This document shows positions 1-7,992 of a DNA stretch of 64,000 nucleotides, in pieces. Origin of the DNA: SAR202 cluster bacterium (GTDB lineage Bacteria; Chloroflexota; Dehalococcoidia; Lucifugimonadales; UBA2962); the NCBI GenBank assembly GCA_022447925.1, contig JAKUTS010000006.1, positions 39,392-103,391 on the forward strand, written 5' to 3'. Position 1 is the first letter of the stretch; the number at the start of each line of letters is the position of its first letter. The translations under genes were made by a program, and so were the position numbers. The notes under the pieces are model-generated. The model worked only from the letters and a program-made list of their open reading frames with translations, was not told where the DNA came from and ran no database searches.

Positions 1-1550
1 GGCCTGTTTGGCCTAGAAAGGAATTCTGGGTGAAATTGCACACCAAGCATAAACTCATGATTTTTAAATTCCATTATTTCGACTAGATTTCCATCCGGAG
101 ACACTCCAGTAGCCTCAAATCCAACCTTTGCAAAGTTATCAAGGTATTTATTGTTAACTTCAAATCTATGTCTATGCCTCTCATATACTAAATCGGCTCC
201 ATAGGCCTTTTTAGCCCTAGAACCGTTAATCAATTTACATGGATAAACTCCGAGTCGCATCGTCCCACCTGTATCGACAAGGCCTTCTTGATCGCTCATT
301 AAATATATGACAGGGTCAGTTGTTTGGGGTTCGAATTCAGAGGAATTTGCATCGTTCAATTGAAGCATTGACCTCGCGCCCTCTATTACCATTACCTGCA
401 TACCTAAACACAACCCCAAATAGGGTATGCCCATTTCCCTACAATATTGGACAGTCTTGACCATTCCCTCAATGCCTCTTGGTCCGAATCCACCTGGAAC
501 AACAATTCCATTAACTGAATCGAGGTAGTGTGAAGGACCATCCTTCTCGATATCTTCACTGGCCACCCAAGAAATGTCGATTGCCAAATTCTGATGAACT
601 CCGGCATGTATAAGGGCTTCCTTGACTGAAAGATAAGAGTCTTCCAGTTCCATATATTTACCGACTATAGCGATTTTGGTTTGTTTTTCTATTCCATGTA
701 TAGATGAAACCATTTCTCGCCAATTATCCATATCGTTGACTGCTGATGGTAATGCAAGGCAATCTACTATTAGATCTCCTAAGCCTTGTTCTTCCAGTAT
801 CAATGGAACTTCGTATACAGATTCCACGTTTGGCAATGAAATCACTCCATCTTTAGAAACATCGCAATGAATCGATATTTTTGATTTAATATCTTCCTCC
901 ACTGGTTGATCACTTCTACAGACAATGGCGTCAGGTTGGATGCCTATACTTCTTAATTCACGAACACTGTGTTGAGTTGGCTTAGTTTTGATTTCTCCCG
1001 TGGAAGCAATATGAGGCAATAATGTTACGTGAATGTACATGACATTGTCGCGACCCACTTCGTTTCTCATTTGCCGAATCGCCTCTAAAAACGGTAGTCC
1101 CTCAATATCACCAACTGTGCCGCCAACTTCCACAACAACTACATCCGCAACACTTTCTTCTGCCAGCGTGGAAATTTTTTCCTTTATGGCATCGGTTACA
1201 TGAGGTATAGTTTGTATGGTACCTCCCAGATATTCACCTCCACGCTCTTTAGATATAACTTCACTATAAATTTGCCCAGCCGTCACGTTTGAAGATCTAG
1301 TTAGATCCATATCAATAAATCGCTCATAATGGCCCAAATCTAAATCAGTCTCAGAACCATCAGTGGTAACATAAACTTCACCATGCTGATAAGGTGACAT
1401 TGTCCCTGGGTCTACATTGAGATAAGGGTCCAGTTTAAGAACAGTCACCGTTAAATCACGACTTTTTAACAACCTGCCAATCGATGCGACATTGATACCC
1501 TTTCCAACAGAGCTCACGACGCCACCTGTAACAAATATAAATTTAGTCAT
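1..1550 (-). CDS. pyrG: CTP synthase (C-terminus cut by window edge)
   Basis: Glutamine-dependent CTP synthase, which aminates UTP to CTP in the cytosol. Translation from the ATG at 1550 opens with the synthetase P-loop segment VTGGVVSSVGKG. The glutaminase half shows the nucleophile motif GLCLGMQ, the RHRHRFEVN stretch and, at the cut end, QFHPEFLSRP with the catalytic His and Glu. 516 codons are visible; the family norm is about 535-550, so only the last few tens of residues are missing. It lies downstream of sucD on the same strand, but 368 bases separate them, so it probably has its own promoter. Three phased direct repeats lie 14-53 bases upstream of its start. The identification is essentially certain. 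Confidence 0.96.
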   Translation of the reverse strand, partial: MTKFIFVTGGVVSSVGKGINVASIGRLLKSRDLTVTVLKLDPYLNVDPGTMSPYQHGEVYVTTDGSETDLDLGHYERFIDMDLTRSSNVTAGQIYSEVISKERGGEYLGGTIQTIPHVTDAIKEKISTLAEESVADVVVVEVGGTVGDIEGLPFLEAIRQMRNEVGRDNVMYIHVTLLPHIASTGEIKTKPTQHSVRELRSIGIQPDAIVCRSDQPVEEDIKSKISIHCDVSKDGVISLPNVESVYEVPLILEEQGLGDLIVDCLALPSAVNDMDNWREMVSSIHGIEKQTKIAIVGKYMELEDSYLSVKEALIHAGVHQNLAIDISWVASEDIEKDGPSHYLDSVNGIVVPGGFGPRGIEGMVKTVQYCREMGIPYLGLCLGMQVMVIEGARSMLQLNDANSSEFEPQTTDPVIYLMSDQEGLVDTGGTMRLGVYPCKLINGSRAKKAYGADLVYERHRHRFEVNNKYLDNFAKVGFEATGVSPDGNLVEIMEFKNHEFMLGVQFHPEFLSRPNR

Positions 1551-1563
1551 TGGACTTTATTAG

Positions 1564-1603
1564 ATCCACTTGTATATGCAATTAATCCACCTTTAATCCA
1601 CTT
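1564..1603. repeat. Three helically phased ATCCACYT direct repeats upstream of pyrG
   Basis: Copies ATCCACTT (1564-1571), ATCCACCT (1585-1592) and ATCCACTT (1596-1603) start 21 and 11 bases apart, close to two and one turns of B-DNA. They sit 14-53 bases upstream of the pyrG ATG (at 1550, minus strand). Same-face direct repeats in this position could be an operator, but no cognate regulator is visible in the window, and chance cannot be excluded for 8-mers in AT-rich DNA. Confidence 0.4.
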
Positions 1604-1884
1604 GGAATTTCATGTTTTTGATAAGTATTAGGTCGCACAAAAAAATCTGATTCCACGAATAACATCGGATGCTTGATATGGACATATATATTAGTGACGG
1701 AAGAATGAGGGTGCTTACGGAGTGGGTGCATGGCGCCCATAAACTCAAATCTATCACGCATATATCTCATGAAATCCTAGTATAGGCCTCAGAAAAAACT
1801 ATTGTCAACGCGTAAAACTTATAGTTCTACACATCAAGAAACCTGAGTGATTGAATTAGACAATTTTTATACAATAAAGCCTAT

Positions 1885-1907
1885 ATTACTTTTGTTTACA
1901 AAGTAAT
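1885..1907 (-). terminator. AT-rich hairpin after sucD (weak terminator candidate)
   Basis: ATTACTTT (1885-1892) pairs perfectly with AAAGTAAT (1900-1907) across a 7-base loop, starting 12 bases past the sucD stop. The stem has only one G-C pair and no clean T-run follows on the minus strand, so intrinsic termination would be weak. Confidence 0.3.
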
Positions 1908-1918
1908 AATTCGCAGGG

Positions 1919-2800
1919 TTAAATATGGCTTATCGCATTCTTGGTAGTAGAACCTATATCAGCTGGACTAGGCACGATAAAGGCTCCGGCTTTCTCCAAG
2001 GATTTAACCTTTGATGATGCTAGTGCGTCTGTGCCAGTTATAATCGCCCCAGCATGTCCCATACGTCTACCCGGCGGAGCGGTTTGGCCAACAATTAGTG
2101 ATATTACTGGCTTTGTAACTTCAGATTCTATAAATTCCGCCGCTTCTTGCTCTTTAGTTCCACCAATTTCTCCAATCATCACAATTGCATCAGTTGAACT
2201 ATCTTTTTCGAATAAACTAAGCACATCAACAAAATCTGATCCACTTACAGGGTCTCCACCAATCCCAACGCAAGTTGACTGCCCAATGCCCAATGGAGTT
2301 AACTGGCCAACTGCTTCATAAGTTAATGTACCACTCCTTGAGACAACACCTACTCTACCCGGGGCATAAACATGCCCGGGCATGATGCCTGCTTTAACTT
2401 TGTCAACAGGAGAAATTATGCCTGGGCAATTAGGACCGATCAACCTAGCACCAGATCTATTAACATAATCACAAACCTTTATTGAGTCCGAAACAGGCAG
2501 GCCTTCAGTAATACAAATGATAGTTTCGATCCCTGAGTCAACTGCTTCAAGAATTGCTTCTGCAGCAAATGCAGGTGGCACAAAAATCAAAGATGTGTTT
2601 GCACTAGTATCACTCACTGCTTGCTTCACTGTGTCATAAACTGGCACTTTATCCTCAAATAATTGGCCACCCTTACCGGGTGTCACGCCAGCCACGACCT
2701 CGGTCCCATACTCTATACATCTACTTGTGTGATAGCTGCCCTCTCGCCCAGTTATACCTTGAACTAATAGCCTTGTTTCTTTTCCTACAAAAATACTCAT
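1919..2800 (-). CDS. sucD: Succinyl-CoA synthetase (ADP-forming) alpha subunit
   Basis: Alpha subunit of succinyl-CoA ligase, which interconverts succinyl-CoA and succinate with substrate-level phosphorylation in the TCA cycle. The 293 residues match the family length. The N-terminal CoA-binding Rossmann domain contains [12 protein letters not shown] and [10 protein letters not shown]. The C-terminal ligase domain contains GHAGAIITG, whose His is the phosphorylated residue, and PNCPGIISP precedes it. It starts 10 bases after the sucC stop with no strong ribosome binding site, so it is probably translationally coupled to sucC. Confidence 0.96.
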   Translation of the reverse strand: MSIFVGKETRLLVQGITGREGSYHTSRCIEYGTEVVAGVTPGKGGQLFEDKVPVYDTVKQAVSDTSANTSLIFVPPAFAAEAILEAVDSGIETIICITEGLPVSDSIKVCDYVNRSGARLIGPNCPGIISPVDKVKAGIMPGHVYAPGRVGVVSRSGTLTYEAVGQLTPLGIGQSTCVGIGGDPVSGSDFVDVLSLFEKDSSTDAIVMIGEIGGTKEQEAAEFIESEVTKPVISLIVGQTAPPGRRMGHAGAIITGTDALASSKVKSLEKAGAFIVPSPADIGSTTKNAISHI

Positions 2801-2810
2801 TATTTAAAAA

Positions 2811-3968
2811 TCAAGATAGGGACTTTATAGTTTTAGTGGCTTCTGTAAAATCATTCACTAAATGCACCCCTATGTTTGCTTCCTTTAAAATTTTTCTACC
2901 TTCATCTGCATTCGTACCCAACATTCTAACTACAATTGGCGGCACATCGCTTTTACTCGCTTTAGTAGCTGCCAATATACCTTCTGCAACTACATCACAA
3001 CGCAATATTCCCCCAAATATATTCACAAAGACTTTTTTTACTCCTGGGTCTGACAAAAGTATTTCAATAGCCTTATGAACTTTATCAACATCTGCTCCTC
3101 CGCCAACATCCAAAAAGTTTGCGGGAGTGGCACCAGCAGCCATAGTAACATCCATGGTAGCCATTGCTAAGCCAGCTCCGTTTACCAAGCATCCAACATC
3201 ACCATCTAACTTCACATAACTTAAACCGCTGGTCCTAGCTAACTTCTCTATTTGTGGCTCCTGGCGAGAATCATAATCAAGAGATTCATCTTTTTGCCTA
3301 AACAAAGCATCATCATCAATGCTCGCTTTCGCATCAATCGCCAATAGTTTACCTTGAGCAGTAACCGCTAGAGGGTTAATTTCTATAAGAGAACAGTCCG
3401 TTTGTATAAACGCTTCAAACGCACCGGATAGGAGTTTGATAAATTGACCGTGCAGCTCTTTATCCAGGCCTAGTCCAATTGCCAAATTTCTAGCTTGATA
3501 AGTCATAAGACCAACAGTAGGGTCTATGGCTTCTCTTAGAATCTTGTCTGGTGTGTCTTCAGCAACCTGTTCAATTTCCATACCCCCTGCCTCGCTGGCC
3601 ATTACAATAACCTTTCCTAAGCCTCCGTCAACTAGAATCGATAAATATAACTCTTTAGCTACATCTAAAGCTTCTTCAATCAATAAATCGTTAACCGGAA
3701 CTCCTTCTGGAGAGGTTTGGTGAGTCACAATATTATTAGATAACAATTGCTCTGCGACTTCCTCGGCCATATCAACACTGTCAACTAATTTCACACCACC
3801 AGATTTTCCTCTACCGCCAGCATGTATCTGGACTTTTACAACACACTTTCCATTAAAACTCTCTGCACTTCCTCGAACCTGACTCAAACTAGAAGCAACC
3901 TCACTTCTAGGAACAGGAACTCCATACCTTGATAACAAAGCCTTTGCTTGATATTCATGCAATTTCAT
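2811..3968 (-). CDS. sucC: Succinyl-CoA synthetase (ADP-forming) beta subunit
   Basis: Beta subunit of succinyl-CoA ligase, carrying the ATP-grasp nucleotide-binding domain. I chose the ATG at 3968, which gives MKLHEYQAKALL, the canonical family N-terminus, and 385 residues; an in-frame extension upstream to 4019 lacks homology. Family segments visible include KVQIHAGGRGKSGGVK (nucleotide binding), EINPLAVT (metal-binding Glu/Asn) and NIFGGILRCD near the C-terminus. It forms an operon with sucD. tRNA-Ser lies 53 bases upstream on the same strand, so the tRNA may share the transcript. Confidence 0.96.
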   Translation of the reverse strand: MKLHEYQAKALLSRYGVPVPRSEVASSLSQVRGSAESFNGKCVVKVQIHAGGRGKSGGVKLVDSVDMAEEVAEQLLSNNIVTHQTSPEGVPVNDLLIEEALDVAKELYLSILVDGGLGKVIVMASEAGGMEIEQVAEDTPDKILREAIDPTVGLMTYQARNLAIGLGLDKELHGQFIKLLSGAFEAFIQTDCSLIEINPLAVTAQGKLLAIDAKASIDDDALFRQKDESLDYDSRQEPQIEKLARTSGLSYVKLDGDVGCLVNGAGLAMATMDVTMAAGATPANFLDVGGGADVDKVHKAIEILLSDPGVKKVFVNIFGGILRCDVVAEGILAATKASKSDVPPIVVRMLGTNADEGRKILKEANIGVHLVNDFTEATKTIKSLS

Positions 3969-4021
3969 AACTTCACTAATTACACCATTTCCATAATTTA
4001 TATAAAGTTTACTCGACACGG

Positions 4022-4108
<87 letters not shown>

Positions 4109-4121
4109 AAGTTATTATTTA

Positions 4122-4146
4122 GGTTATTACTATTGCAATAATAACC
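4122..4146. repeat. Inverted repeat upstream of tRNA-Ser
   Basis: GGTTATTA (4122-4129) and TAATAACC (4139-4146) form an 8-bp perfect inverted repeat with a 9-base spacer in the divergent region between tRNA-Ser (minus) and fbp (plus). It sits 14-38 bases upstream of the tRNA 5' end, so it could be an operator or simply part of an AT-rich promoter. Confidence 0.35.
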
Positions 4147-4228
4147 TTCTTCAAAGCAAACCTTAATAATCATACTGTATAAAACACGTGAATTGAAACA
4201 AAGATAAGTAATTAAAATTCCTTATTCC

Positions 4229-4258
4229 TTGACACTCTTTTTTACCGATTGTTACACT
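4229..4258 (+). promoter_or_regulatory. Sigma-70-type promoter for fbp-fba
   Basis: A perfect -35 box TTGACA (4229-4234) and a -10 box TACACT (4253-4258, four of six consensus bases) are separated by 18 bases. Transcription would begin near 4265, giving a leader of about 30 nt before the TTG start of fbp at 4296. Confidence 0.55.
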
Positions 4259-4295
4259 CCCAAATACAATATTAATAGCAAAACAAGGATCAAAT

Positions 4296-5273
4296 TTGAC
4301 ATCTCCATCATCGCACTTAACTCTAAAAGAATTCTGTAATTCACACTACAAAGGATCTGCCAAGCATGATGGGCTGGAAGCGGTAATAGATGGTATCGCT
4401 TCAGGTGCCAGGGACCTGGAGGGTCAAATCAGAAACGGCAATCTTCTTGGTATGCTTGGTACGACTGGCGATGTGAATGTTCAAGGTGAGATCGTCCAAC
4501 AATTAGACGCGATCAGCTCAGACACCTTTGTGAAAAAGTTTCAGGAATCGGGTCGGGTAGCAATGGTTGGATGTGAAGAAATCGAACACCCAGTAACATT
4601 TGGTGATAGCGAACAGCACAAATATATTGTTTTAATGGACCCATTAGATGGATCATCTAACATCGATGTTGCTGTAAGCATAGGATCAATATTTGGAATT
4701 TGGAAACGAGAATCTTCAAAATCCTTGAATGCAGAATCATTGCTGATGCCTGGATCAAAACAAATTGGTTCCGCGTATGTTGTGTATGGTTCTTGCACGG
4801 TTTTAGTAGTTGCAACAGAAGGATCAGTAAACGAATTTACAATGAATCCAAAAGACGGGGATTTCTATCTGACGTCAGCGAATATAATGTATCCAGACAA
4901 AACTCCTTATTACAGCGTCAACGATGGTAACACTGCAAAATGGGTCGATGGAATTGTAAAAGCAGTGGATCAGCTTAGAGACGGTCGTTCGCAAAGATAC
5001 ATTGGATCACTCGTCGCTGATTTTCACCGAAACATCATCAAGGGCGGAGTTTTTCTGTACACAGCGGATACCAAAAATACCATAGGTCGTCTAAGATTAA
5101 TGTACGAAGCCAACCCTCTAGGTTATGTTTCCGTACAAGCAGGAGGTGCTGTTTCGAACGGTGTAGAAAATATCTTAAACATTCAACCTGTCGAACTTCA
5201 TCAAAGAGTGCCATTAATTATAGGAAATAAAACGTTAGTAAATCAGATTATAGAGACTATTAAGGTCACTTAA
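4296..5273 (+). CDS. fbp: Fructose-1,6-bisphosphatase, class I
   Basis: Class I FBPase, hydrolysing fructose 1,6-bisphosphate to fructose 6-phosphate in gluconeogenesis. The metal-binding signatures are clear: CEEIEHPV and VLMDPLDGSSNID (DPLDGS core). The N-terminal VQGEIVQQLD and the C-terminal substrate segment GRLRLMYEANPLG are also present. The length of 325 residues is normal. The start is a TTG preceded by AAGGA six bases upstream; no ATG lies nearby in frame. The class I aldolase follows after 26 bases, so the two catalyse consecutive gluconeogenic steps from one transcript. Confidence 0.95.
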   Translation: MTSPSSHLTLKEFCNSHYKGSAKHDGLEAVIDGIASGARDLEGQIRNGNLLGMLGTTGDVNVQGEIVQQLDAISSDTFVKKFQESGRVAMVGCEEIEHPVTFGDSEQHKYIVLMDPLDGSSNIDVAVSIGSIFGIWKRESSKSLNAESLLMPGSKQIGSAYVVYGSCTVLVVATEGSVNEFTMNPKDGDFYLTSANIMYPDKTPYYSVNDGNTAKWVDGIVKAVDQLRDGRSQRYIGSLVADFHRNIIKGGVFLYTADTKNTIGRLRLMYEANPLGYVSVQAGGAVSNGVENILNIQPVELHQRVPLIIGNKTLVNQIIETIKVT

Positions 5274-5299
5274 ATTTTCACTTATTTCAGGAATACAAA

Positions 5300-6325
5300 A
5301 TGAATAAAGCAGATTTAGAGCAAATAGCCGCTTCTATCGTGGCTCAAGACAAAGGGATTCTAGCCGCAGATGAGAGTTCTCCAACAATTAAAAAACGATT
5401 CGACTCAATCAACACAGATTCCACCGAAGAAAATCGCCGTGACTACCGAGAAATGTTATTCAAAACCAAGGATATTTCTCAGTTCGTAAGTGGAGTTATT
5501 CTGTTTCATGAAACCATTTATCAAAATGGCTCTGATGGCAAACCACTTGTTGAAGTACTTACGGACCAAGGTATAGTACCCGGAATTAAAGTTGATAAAG
5601 GCGCCAAACCATTGGCTGGCCATCCAAATGAAACGATAACCGAAGGCCTAGATGGTTTGAGAGAACGGCTTGAAGAATATTCGAAAGCTGGCGCTAAATT
5701 TACTAAATGGAGAGCCGTAATATCAATTGGAGATTCCATTCCATCTAAATACTGCATAGAAGCCAATGCACACTCTTTAGCGCGATTTGCAGGATTGAGT
5801 CAGGAAGCAGGCCTTGTTCCTATAGTTGAGCCCGAGGTTTTAATGGATGGCACACACAGTATCGACGATTGTTTCAGAGTTACAGAATCCGTTTTAAAAG
5901 AAGTGTATGATCAATTAAACCGAAGTGAAGTTCACCTTGAAGGCACACTGCTGAAACCCAACATGGTTTTGAGTGGAAAATCTGCCGAAGGGCGTGCCAC
6001 TCCAGAAGAGGTCGCTCAAGCAACGGTATCTTGTTTTAAAAACACAGTACCCTCTTCGGTTCCTGGAATAGTCTTTCTTTCAGGTGGTCAAAGTGATAAG
6101 GAAGCAACTATTAATTTAGATGCTATTAATAAATATGCACAAACAGCAAATGCTCCTTGGGAATTAAGTTTTTCATATGGCAGGGGCCTACAAGCAGCCC
6201 CATTAAATGCGTGGCAAGGTAAGCAAGTTAATATGGAAAAAGCACAGGATGTTTTTTTCCAAAGAGCTTTGGTTACCAGTGCAGCTCGAAATGGAGCATA
6301 CAACTCAAGCATGGAGGCAGTATAG
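5300..6325 (+). CDS. Fructose-bisphosphate aldolase, class I (Schiff base)
   Basis: Metal-independent class I aldolase, interconverting fructose 1,6-bisphosphate with DHAP and glyceraldehyde 3-phosphate. It has the family N-terminal signature GILAADES (residues 19-26), FTKWR near residue 134-138, the metazoan/plant-type active-site block EGTLLKPNMV with Schiff-base Lys219, and the phosphate-binding FLSGGQSD. 341 residues is the usual size. An AGGA precedes the ATG. Class I FBA of this type is less common in bacteria than class II. The stop codon TAG at 6323-6325 overlaps the presumed ATA start of rdgB. Confidence 0.94.
   Translation: MNKADLEQIAASIVAQDKGILAADESSPTIKKRFDSINTDSTEENRRDYREMLFKTKDISQFVSGVILFHETIYQNGSDGKPLVEVLTDQGIVPGIKVDKGAKPLAGHPNETITEGLDGLRERLEEYSKAGAKFTKWRAVISIGDSIPSKYCIEANAHSLARFAGLSQEAGLVPIVEPEVLMDGTHSIDDCFRVTESVLKEVYDQLNRSEVHLEGTLLKPNMVLSGKSAEGRATPEEVAQATVSCFKNTVPSSVPGIVFLSGGQSDKEATINLDAINKYAQTANAPWELSFSYGRGLQAAPLNAWQGKQVNMEKAQDVFFQRALVTSAARNGAYNSSMEAV
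6313..6317 (+). promoter_or_regulatory. Ribosome binding site for rdgB at the end of the aldolase gene
   Basis: GGAGG inside the last codons of the aldolase gene lies four bases before ATA at 6322. It is the only Shine-Dalgarno-like element near the start required by homology, which supports translation beginning at that non-standard codon. Confidence 0.5.
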
Positions 6326-6921
6326 AACTCCTAATAGCCACTCATAATCAAGGCAAATATCGTGAATTTGCTGATGCTCTTCAACCCATTGGGGTCAGTG
6401 TGCTAAGTTTAAAGACTCTAGGCATTCATATGGAAGTTGAAGAAACAGGAACCACTTTTCAAGAAAACGCCATGCTCAAAGCTACCGAATATTATTCTCA
6501 TAGTAATATTCCCACTCTCGCAGATGATTCAGGTTTGATTGTTAATACCCTTAACGGAGCTCCAGGCATTAAGTCGGCCAGATATGCTGGAAACAACGCA
6601 ACGGATCAAGAAAATAGAGATAAGCTGCTTTCCAAACTAGCAGACACTCCAACAAACATGAGAAAGGCGATGTTTGTATGCGTAATTGCTATTATTACCA
6701 AACCAAATGAAATCAAAGTTTTTCAAGGCACAATACAAGGTAGCATTGCTAATAAAGAAACAGGCGAAATGGGGTTTGGGTATGACTCTATATTTATACC
6801 AGAGAACGATACAAGATCTATGGCACAGTTAACAGGTCCTGAAAAAATCAAAATTAGCCACAGAGGCATTGCATTAAGAAAAACTAGCAATTGGTTCAAG
6901 AACTCTCGTATATTAAATTAA
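6322..6921 (+). CDS. rdgB: XTP/dITP diphosphatase (RdgB/HAM1 family), probable ATA start
   Basis: House-cleaning pyrophosphatase removing ITP, XTP and dITP from the nucleotide pool. The essential N-terminal nucleotide loop ATHNQGKYREF, then VEETGTTFQENA, ADDSGL (general base Asp), GAPGIKSARYAG and GFGYDSIF are all present, as is the C-terminal KIKISHRG. Homology requires translation from about 6322, yet no ATG, GTG or TTG exists in frame between an upstream TAA (6229) and the GTG at 6400. A GTG start would delete the first 26 residues including the active-site loop. ATA at 6322 follows a GGAGG and overlaps the aldolase stop in an ATAG junction, giving 199 residues. A point mutation, a sequencing error or a genuine rare start are all possible. 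Confidence 0.85.
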   Translation: MELLIATHNQGKYREFADALQPIGVSVLSLKTLGIHMEVEETGTTFQENAMLKATEYYSHSNIPTLADDSGLIVNTLNGAPGIKSARYAGNNATDQENRDKLLSKLADTPTNMRKAMFVCVIAIITKPNEIKVFQGTIQGSIANKETGEMGFGYDSIFIPENDTRSMAQLTGPEKIKISHRGIALRKTSNWFKNSRILN

Positions 6922-6934
6922 GGGTAATTGTAAT

Positions 6935-7960
6935 TTGAGCGATAAAAAAGAAATAAAAGATCAATTAAAAAGACCAATTAGAGATCTTAGAATATCAGTG
7001 ACAGATCGTTGTAATTTTCGATGCTCCTATTGTATGCCAGCCGAGATATATGGTGATCGATACAAGTTCTTGGAACAAGACAAGCTGCTAACTTTTGAAG
7101 AGATTACGCGTGTAACAAATATCGCAGTAAAACTTGGTGTTGAAAAAGTTAGAATTACCGGCGGAGAACCTTTGGTGCGAAAAAACATTGACATCCTAGT
7201 CAGGCTTATCTCAGAAATTCATAATCTTTCAGACATAGCAATGACTACTAATGGCTATTTATTACCCAAATTGGCACAGACGCTTAAGAATGCTGGCCTT
7301 AAAAGATTGACGGTTAGCCTTGATACTCTTAATGATGACATTTTTCGACAAATGAATGGCCGAAACTTCGGAGTCAAAAGTGTATTAAAGGGCATCGAGG
7401 CCGCTAGTCTCGCTGGATTCCAACCGATAAAGATAAACTCTGTTGTTCAAAAGGGAATAAATGACCATACGATAACTGATTTAGCGAAATATTTTATAAA
7501 TAAAGGTCATATAGTACGTTTTATAGAATACATGGATGTTGGAACACTAAATAATTGGAACATGAAACACGTGGTTCCTGCAAAAGACATTATTAGTAAA
7601 ATCAACGAAACTATTCCTGTTAAACCAATCAAAGCTCAATATCACGGAGAAGTCGCCAAGAGATACCGTGAAATAAATGGACCAGGCGAAATAGGTGTGA
7701 TTACTTCAGTCACAAATCCATTTTGTGGGGGATGTACTAGATTGCGCCTGTCTCCTGAGGGCAGTTTGTACACTTGCCTTTTCGGAACAAGAGGTACAGA
7801 TCTGAGAGGCCCCATCAGAGATGGCGCTTCTGATCAAGAACTAGTTGAGATAATTAGTAATACATGGCGAATGAGAAACGATAGGTACTCAGAGACGCGC
7901 AACATTAATGCTGATAAAACTAATGATAAAAAGGTCGAGATGTACCATATTGGTGGATAA
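6935..7960 (+). CDS. moaA: GTP 3',8-cyclase (molybdenum cofactor biosynthesis)
   Basis: Radical-SAM enzyme that, with MoaC, converts GTP to cyclic pyranopterin monophosphate. The N-terminal cluster motif is CxxxCxxC at Cys26, Cys30 and Cys33. The second [4Fe-4S] site is CGGC (264-267) plus Cys281. The SAM-binding TGGEPL is at about 75-80, and the family's C-terminal Gly-Gly is present. 341 residues is normal. The start is TTG at 6935, downstream of an AAGGG that overlaps the rdgB stop. The partner MoaC is encoded in the next gene, fused to RNase HI. Confidence 0.95.
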   Translation: MSDKKEIKDQLKRPIRDLRISVTDRCNFRCSYCMPAEIYGDRYKFLEQDKLLTFEEITRVTNIAVKLGVEKVRITGGEPLVRKNIDILVRLISEIHNLSDIAMTTNGYLLPKLAQTLKNAGLKRLTVSLDTLNDDIFRQMNGRNFGVKSVLKGIEAASLAGFQPIKINSVVQKGINDHTITDLAKYFINKGHIVRFIEYMDVGTLNNWNMKHVVPAKDIISKINETIPVKPIKAQYHGEVAKRYREINGPGEIGVITSVTNPFCGGCTRLRLSPEGSLYTCLFGTRGTDLRGPIRDGASDQELVEIISNTWRMRNDRYSETRNINADKTNDKKVEMYHIGG

Positions 7961-7992
7961 ACATAAGTACAGATCAATTAATCGAGCATAAA

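Larger units (their letters stand above)
1551..1918. other. Intergenic region between sucD and pyrG
   Basis: 368 bases with no convincing gene. A 62-codon minus-strand open frame (1770-1582) has a weak AGGA four bases before its ATG, but I recognise nothing in its translation and treat it as unproven. The region holds an AT-rich inverted repeat next to the sucD stop (1885-1907) and three copies of ATCCACYT near pyrG (1564-1603). It probably carries the end of the sucCD transcript and the pyrG promoter, but I could not pick out clear -35/-10 boxes. Confidence 0.5.

Noticed and set aside
1582..1770. 62-codon minus-strand open frame between sucD and pyrG
   Set aside because: It has a weak AGGA before the ATG, but no recognisable family and an unremarkable translation; it overlaps the likely pyrG promoter repeats. 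Not enough for a gene call.
2680..3078. Plus-strand open frame of 132 codons opposite sucC/sucD
   Set aside because: Antisense shadow of strongly conserved genes, with no homology of its own. The same reasoning removes the other antisense frames across the window.
3969..4019. 17-residue N-terminal extension of sucC
   Set aside because: The family N-terminus is MKLHEYQ at 3968; the extension runs up to the tRNA and has no homology.
6400..6921. rdgB starting at GTG 6400
   Set aside because: This start removes the THNQGK active-site loop that all RdgB proteins need, while the frame clearly encodes it upstream.
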